This document shows, in pieces, positions 6,963-10,792 of a stretch of DNA of 10,792 nucleotides. The position numbers were made by a program, and so were the translations under genes. This DNA comes from an uncultured Caryophanales bacterium. GTDB taxonomy: Bacteria; Bacillota_I; Bacilli_A; Izemoplasmatales; Hujiaoplasmataceae. The DNA is taken from contig CALGNF010000180.1 of the NCBI GenBank assembly GCA_937958685.1, positions 1-10,792 on the forward strand. Reading direction: 5' to 3'. The notes beneath the pieces are model-generated. The model searched no databases. It was given only the letters and a program-made list of their open reading frames with translations, and was not told where the DNA came from. The first letter of the stretch is position 1, and every line of letters starts with the position of its first letter.

Positions 6963-7182
6963 TATGATACAAAGACAATGAAGAGGATATGATCCCAAGT
7001 GCCGCTTTCAGAGCGAGGATAGGCCGGTGCAAGCTATCCAAACGGTCTTCGGCGATTACCACCTCCAAGTCGGATCCTTGAAAGGATCCCGTTGCCGGCG
7101 TTAACGGACCAAAGTGCCGGAGCAATCCGGAAAAAAGGTGGTACCGCGAGCAATCGTCCTTTTCTCAGGGGGCGATTTTTTT
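6963..7182 (+). ncRNA. T-box leader (threonine, specifier ACC) controlling thrS
   Basis: This riboswitch senses uncharged tRNA and permits readthrough when Thr-tRNA is low. The T-box sequence AAGGTGGTACCGCG is at 7135-7148, close to the consensus AGGGTGGNACCGCG. Stem I closes with GAGG (6983-6986) pairing CCTC (7062-7065). The specifier loop holds ACC (7058-7060), a Thr codon, followed by the expected purine A7061. The apical hairpin GGATAG/CTATCC (7017-7022 with 7034-7039) carries GGTGCAAG, the tRNA-elbow-binding sequence. GGATCC/GGATCC (7072-7077 with 7084-7089) forms a further hairpin before the antiterminator region. The attenuator hairpin follows at 7152-7182. The start is estimated from the promoter. 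Pairings were read by eye. Confidence 0.95.
7152..7182 (+). terminator. T-box attenuator terminator before thrS
   Basis: AATCGTCC (7152-7159) pairs with GGGCGATT (7170-7177), eight pairs including one G-U, followed by a T run to 7182. It starts 4 bases after the T-box sequence. When uncharged tRNA stabilises the antiterminator, this hairpin should not form. It would also stop any readthrough from dnaI. Confidence 0.9.
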
Positions 7183-7190
7183 ATTCCCAG

Positions 7191-7205
7191 GGAGGTAAGA
7201 TCATG
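7191..7205 (+). promoter_or_regulatory. Ribosome binding site fixing the thrS start
   Basis: GGAGGT (7191-7196) lies 6 bases before ATG 7203, just after the attenuator. The same frame is open back to a TTG at 7092, but that would translate the T-box and its terminator. The protein from 7203 begins MIKIKFQDGSVREFP, the normal first strand of the TGS domain. Confidence 0.93.
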
Positions 7206-9107
7206 ATCAAAATCAAGTTCCAGGACGGCTCCGTGCGCGAATTCCCCGACGGAGCGAGAGGCCTCGACATCGCGCAGGAAGTGTCGCCGTCACTGAAGAA
7301 AAAAGCGATCGTCGTCCAGGTGGACGGTGATTTGTATGACATGGAGCGGCCGATCGGCCGCGATGCATCGGTGCGGTTTCTGACCGATGCAGACCCCGAG
7401 GCCCTTGAGGTCCTGCGCCATTCAGCCGCCCATTTGCTGGCTGAGGCCGTCAAGATCCTGTATCCGCAGGCCTGCTTTGGCGTGGGTCCGACTATCGAAG
7501 AGGGATTTTACTATGACATCGACCTGGGCGAGAACGCCCTGACCGATCAGGACCTGCCGAAAATCGAGAAGGTGATGCAGAAAATCGTCGAAGGCAACCA
7601 GCCGATCCAAAGACGCGAGGTATCCCGGGCGGAAGCGCTGGCCATCTTCAAGAACGATCCCTACAAGCAAGAATTGATCAACGATCTGCCCGAGGAAGAG
7701 ATCATCTCGATCTATTCCCAGGCTCATTTCACGGATCTTTGCCGCGGACCGCATGTCTCCGGTACGAAGTGGTTGAGACACGTCAAGTTGCTCTCGCTCG
7801 CCGGCGCCTACTGGCGCGGCGATTCCCAGAACAAGCAGTTGACCAGAGTCTACGGCACCGCCTTTTTCACAGCCGAGGAACTGAACGCCCACCTGGATCT
7901 GCTAGAGGAGCGCAAGAAACGCGATCATCGCAAACTGGGCAAGGAGCTGGATTTGTTCATGCTTTCCGAATATGGGCCCGGTTTTCCGTTCTGGCTGCCA
8001 AACGGGATGATCTTAAGGCGCGAGCTCGAGGACTTCTGGTACAAGGTCCATCTCAAAGAAGGCTACAAACTGATCCAGACGCCGATCATGCTCAACAAGG
8101 ACCTCTGGGTCGTTTCCGGTCACTGGGAGAATTATCGGGAGAACATGTACATCTCCAAGATCGACGAACAGGAATTCGCGATCAAACCGATGAACTGCCC
8201 CGGTGGCATGCTTGTCTATAAGCGCGACATCCATTCCTATAAGGACTTTCCCTTGAAAGTCGGCGAACTCGGATTGGTGCATCGCCATGAGGCAAGCGGC
8301 GCGCTCGCAGGATTGTTCCGGGTCCGGAACTTCACCCAGGACGACGCCCACATTTTCATGACCGAAGCGCAAATCGTCCGGGAAGTCGCCGAGCTGGTCA
8401 GGCTCTTCGACTATGTCTACAGCGTCTTCGACCTCAAATACCATATCGAGCTCTCCACGCGGCCCGAAACGAAATACATCGGCGAGATCGCAACCTGGGA
8501 CAAGGCGGAGAAGGCCTTGGCCGACGCCCTGGACGCCATGGGAAAACCCTACAAGGTCAATCCTGGCGACGGCGCTTTCTACGGACCCAAGCTGGACTTC
8601 AAATTGCGCGACTCGATGAACCGCATCTGGCAGTGCGGCACGATCCAGCTGGACATGAACCTGCCCGAACGCTTCGATTTGACATATGTCGACCATAACG
8701 GCGAGAAGCAACGTCCGGTGATGCTGCACCGCGCCCTGTTCGGATCGATCGAGCGGTTCATCGGCATCCTGATCGAACACTATGCCGGCGCCTTCCCCAC
8801 ATGGCTTGCGCCGGTGCAGATCAAGGTCATCCCGGTCAATCTCGAATTTCACCGGGAGTTTGCGGAAACGCTCACGAAACGCCTTCAAGAGGCGCATCTG
8901 CGGGCAGAAGGCGATTACCGTGACGAAAAACTGGGCTACAAGATCCGTGAGGCGCAGACGCGCAAGATCCCCTATCAGCTGGTGATCGGCGACGAGGAAG
9001 TCGCAAGCGACAGCGTGACCTACCGCAAGTATGGCGAAAAGGACCAATCCAAAGTGAGTGTGGCTGACTTCATCGCCATGATCACCAAGGAAATCGCCGA
9101 CAAATAA
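7203..9107 (+). CDS. thrS: Threonyl-tRNA synthetase
   Basis: 634-residue class II synthetase that charges tRNA-Thr in the cytoplasm. Domains in order: TGS (1-about 61), the editing domain (about 62-225) that removes mischarged serine, with H73-x3-H77 and C180/H184 in DLCRGPH, the catalytic core (about 240-535), and the anticodon-binding domain (about 540-634). The active-site zinc ligands are C332 (MNCPGG), H383 (DDAHIF) and H509 (LHRALFGS), and the motif 2 arginine is R361 in VHRHEASG. These sit two positions before their E. coli counterparts (334, 385, 511, 363), so the enzyme looks complete, with both synthesis and editing sites intact. Expression is set by the T-box leader in front. It is monocistronic, ending at a hairpin shared with the convergent rqcH-like gene. 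Confidence 0.98.
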   Translation: MIKIKFQDGSVREFPDGARGLDIAQEVSPSLKKKAIVVQVDGDLYDMERPIGRDASVRFLTDADPEALEVLRHSAAHLLAEAVKILYPQACFGVGPTIEEGFYYDIDLGENALTDQDLPKIEKVMQKIVEGNQPIQRREVSRAEALAIFKNDPYKQELINDLPEEEIISIYSQAHFTDLCRGPHVSGTKWLRHVKLLSLAGAYWRGDSQNKQLTRVYGTAFFTAEELNAHLDLLEERKKRDHRKLGKELDLFMLSEYGPGFPFWLPNGMILRRELEDFWYKVHLKEGYKLIQTPIMLNKDLWVVSGHWENYRENMYISKIDEQEFAIKPMNCPGGMLVYKRDIHSYKDFPLKVGELGLVHRHEASGALAGLFRVRNFTQDDAHIFMTEAQIVREVAELVRLFDYVYSVFDLKYHIELSTRPETKYIGEIATWDKAEKALADALDAMGKPYKVNPGDGAFYGPKLDFKLRDSMNRIWQCGTIQLDMNLPERFDLTYVDHNGEKQRPVMLHRALFGSIERFIGILIEHYAGAFPTWLAPVQIKVIPVNLEFHREFAETLTKRLQEAHLRAEGDYRDEKLGYKIREAQTRKIPYQLVIGDEEVASDSVTYRKYGEKDQSKVSVADFIAMITKEIADK

Positions 9108-9110
9108 GAA

Positions 9111-9147
9111 AAAGGCCGCCCGGAAGCAAGTTGGACAGGCGGCCTTT
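9111..9147. terminator. Bidirectional terminator between convergent thrS and rqcH
   Basis: AAAGGCCGCC (9111-9120) and GGCGGCCTTT (9138-9147) form a perfect 10-bp inverted repeat with a 17-base loop. On the minus strand the stem is followed by TTTTTCTT, a good tract for the rqcH transcript. On the plus strand the tract is shorter (TTTCATTTG, then a run of seven T a few bases on). The repeat's last base is part of the rqcH stop codon. Confidence 0.88.
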
Positions 9148-10747
9148 CATTTGCGTTTTTTTGCAAGGCGATCCCCAAGTCCGGGATCGGGATCGATGTA
9201 GATCGTCTTGTGATTTTGGTAGGTGACGAAACAGCCGGCTTCGCCGGGGAGTTTCCGGACATGGCGCTTGCGCGTGTAATCGACAGGCACCGAGGAGGAA
9301 TGACGCCCTTGGGAATAATGCGCCGCCAGGGCCGCCGCGGTCCGGATCGTCGTCTCGCTGAGATCCTTGACACTGCGGACGAGCACGTGGGCGCCGTGGT
9401 AATCCTTGGTATGGAACCACCATTCGTCCGGCTTGGCAAGCTCATGGGTGATGTGTTCGTTTTGCAGGTTGTTTTTCCCGACGAGAATCTCGCAACCATC
9501 TTCATCCACAAAGACGAGATAATTCGGCTCTTTGCGTTTTTGCTTGAACAGCTTCTTGCGCGTGTAGCCCCTGCTGGACAACTCCTCGGCGATTTCCTCG
9601 AGATCGATCTGGGTCGCGGTCTCGATCTGGGAGTCGATCAGGGAAAAATACTGGACCTGTCTTTGCGTGAGCGCGAGCTGCTCCTCGATATAGGGAATCG
9701 CGCTCTTGGCCTTCTTGTATTTCCGGTAATAGGCATTGGCGTTCTCCAGCGGGGAAAGAAGCGGCTCGAGCGCCACTTCCACTTCCTGGCCAGCCTCATA
9801 CGAGTATGCTTTGAAGGCGGATTGGCCTTTGCTTATCTCGTGCTGGAACTGGATCAGCAAATCGCCTTTCATCCGCAAAGCCTCGGCTGCGCCGGCATGG
9901 GCGAGGTCGTCGCGGAGTTTCTCGAGCTTCGCAACGTTCTTCTCGAGTTCCCGCTTGACAAATTGGAGCAAGTTCTTGGAAATCTGGCGCATCCGTTCCC
10001 GGCGGCCGATGTCGCCGTAGGCTTCATCGAGCAAAGCCGAGAGCGTCGGGAACAGGCGTTTGTCTCCGGGCGGGAACAAGTCGAAGTAATAGAAGCGCTG
10101 CCGGTATTCCTCGGTGAAGAGCGTCGGTGCCGGAGTGATGTCGAGAAATGCCTGAAAATGTTCAACGAGCGAATTCCCGATGGGCGGGTTTGCCAGATGG
10201 GCGGCAAGCAACGGCGAGACACCGCGGAAAGCGGCCACGATCGCCTTGGGAGCGACATCGGGATGTTCCCTGAAAAAATCAAGGGCGGTTTCGCGGTCCT
10301 CGGGATCGATCTTCTGGTCGAGAGGCGGTACGTAGATAGCGCCCTTTTCGATCGTGCGCTGTTGATCCTCAAAGGGACTGACGTGCTTGTAGGCATCGAT
10401 GATCCGGCCGTCCGCCGCCACGATGACCAAATTGGCATAACGGCCCATGATCTCCTGATATAAGACATACCGGTTTTCCCGACCCAGTTCGTCATGGGTC
10501 CTGACGTTAACGATGATGATCCGGTCGCCGGCAAGCGTGTTGATGGCTGTGATGACGCCGGTTTCCAGATATTTGCGCAGCAGCATGCAAAAACCGCTCG
10601 GGGTATCGGGCTTGTCATAGGTGGCTTCCGTGAGGTGCAGACGGGCATGCGACGTCGACAGCGACAGATACAATTGGTTGGTTTTGCGTTCGCATCTGAT
10701 GACAAACAAAAAATCAGTTTTGCTCAACTGATAGATTTTCTGGATTC
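9147..10747 (-). CDS. rqcH: RqcH / NFACT (FbpA-like) ribosome quality control protein, N-terminus missing
   Basis: RqcH binds the 50S subunit carrying a stalled peptidyl-tRNA, recruits tRNA-Ala and adds alanine tails that mark the chain for degradation; older names are FbpA, YloA or fibronectin-binding protein. The NFACT-N domain includes a GDRI segment (D and R codons at 10521-10526), matching the D97-R98 pair needed for tailing in B. subtilis. A coiled-coil region follows (about 9550-9960), with an ENANAYYRKYKKAK segment typical of the family. The C-terminal NFACT-R domain (9147 to about 9521) holds DEWWFHTKDYHGAHV. The frame stays open past the TTG at 10727, reading IQKIYQ up to the adapter junction, and RIxKIYQ is a normal N-terminal segment. 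About 20-25 residues plus the start and promoter are therefore lost. Convergent to thrS. Confidence 0.92.
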
Positions 10748-10792
10748 AGATCGGAAGAGCGTCGTGTAGGGAAAGAGTGTAGATCTCGGTGG
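10748..10792. other. Illumina universal adapter (read-1 side), not genomic
   Basis: The sequence begins AGATCGGAAGAGCGTCGTGT, continues through the rest of the reverse complement of the TruSeq read-1 adapter to 10780, and runs on into AGATCTCGGTGG of the P5 side without an intervening i5 index. That fits a single-indexed TruSeq library. The genomic insert ends at 10747, inside the rqcH coding region. Confidence 0.98.

Noticed and set aside
8013..9047. 344-codon minus-strand open frame opposite thrS
   Set aside because: It is antisense to intact thrS with conserved catalytic motifs. Its composition (many Asp, Val, Leu, Phe) is typical of the shadow of a GC-rich gene.
9210..10463. 417-codon plus-strand open frame opposite rqcH
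   Set aside because: It mirrors the rqcH codon pattern on the other strand, has no recognisable domain and no ribosome site. The minus-strand frame has clear NFACT motifs.
45..10747. Search for insertion sequences, long direct repeats, CRISPR arrays, tRNA or rRNA genes, or defence and phage genes
   Set aside because: None seen by eye. The insert is almost fully explained by nine genes and their control elements, and the only non-coding stretch near 300 bases is the T-box region.

Overview
The window is a stretch of bacterial core chromosome enclosed by Illumina library adapter at both ends. Bases 1-44 match the index/read-2 side of a TruSeq adapter and bases 10748-10792 match the universal (read-1 side) adapter. 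Only about 45-10747 is genomic, and the genes at both edges are cut by the insert boundary.

The organism is most likely a low-GC-Gram-positive-type bacterium (Firmicutes, class Bacilli in the broad sense, including Erysipelotrichia- or Acholeplasma-like lineages). Supporting evidence is a primosome gene pair of the Bacillus DnaB/DnaI kind, a polA-mutM-coaE-...-dnaB-dnaI-thrS order typical of Bacilli, a T-box leader before thrS, strong GGAGG ribosome binding sites, and a DNA polymerase I with a degenerate proofreading domain as in Bacillus. TGA is used as a normal stop (polA, mutM, coaE, dnaI and others), so this is not a code-4 mycoplasma. The coding DNA looks moderately GC-rich for the group, while control regions are AT-rich. 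I cannot name a genus.

Layout: (1) 45-254, the last 69 codons of coaX, then a strong hairpin terminator. (2) An extended -10 promoter at about 305-313 starts a tightly packed plus-strand cluster: polA (337-2979), mutM (2972-3793, overlapping polA by 8 bases), coaE (3806-4402), a 121-residue gene of unknown function (4404-4769), dnaB (4781-6016, TTG start) and dnaI (6030-6932). Gaps are 1-13 bases and I see no internal terminator. (3) A consensus sigma-A promoter overlapping the end of dnaI drives a threonine T-box leader (specifier ACC) and thrS (7203-9107). (4) A perfect 10-bp inverted repeat separates thrS from the convergent rqcH-like gene on the minus strand (9147-10747), whose N-terminus is lost at the contig edge.

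The cluster combines DNA synthesis and repair (Pol I, formamidopyrimidine glycosylase), replication restart and initiation (DnaB and DnaI, which load the replicative helicase) and coenzyme A synthesis (CoaX for the first step, CoaE for the last). thrS is controlled separately by uncharged tRNA-Thr. RqcH rescues stalled 50S-peptidyl-tRNA complexes. I found no mobile element, CRISPR array, defence locus or novel multi-gene system. The least-explained element is the 121-residue protein sitting where many Bacilli carry nrdR.
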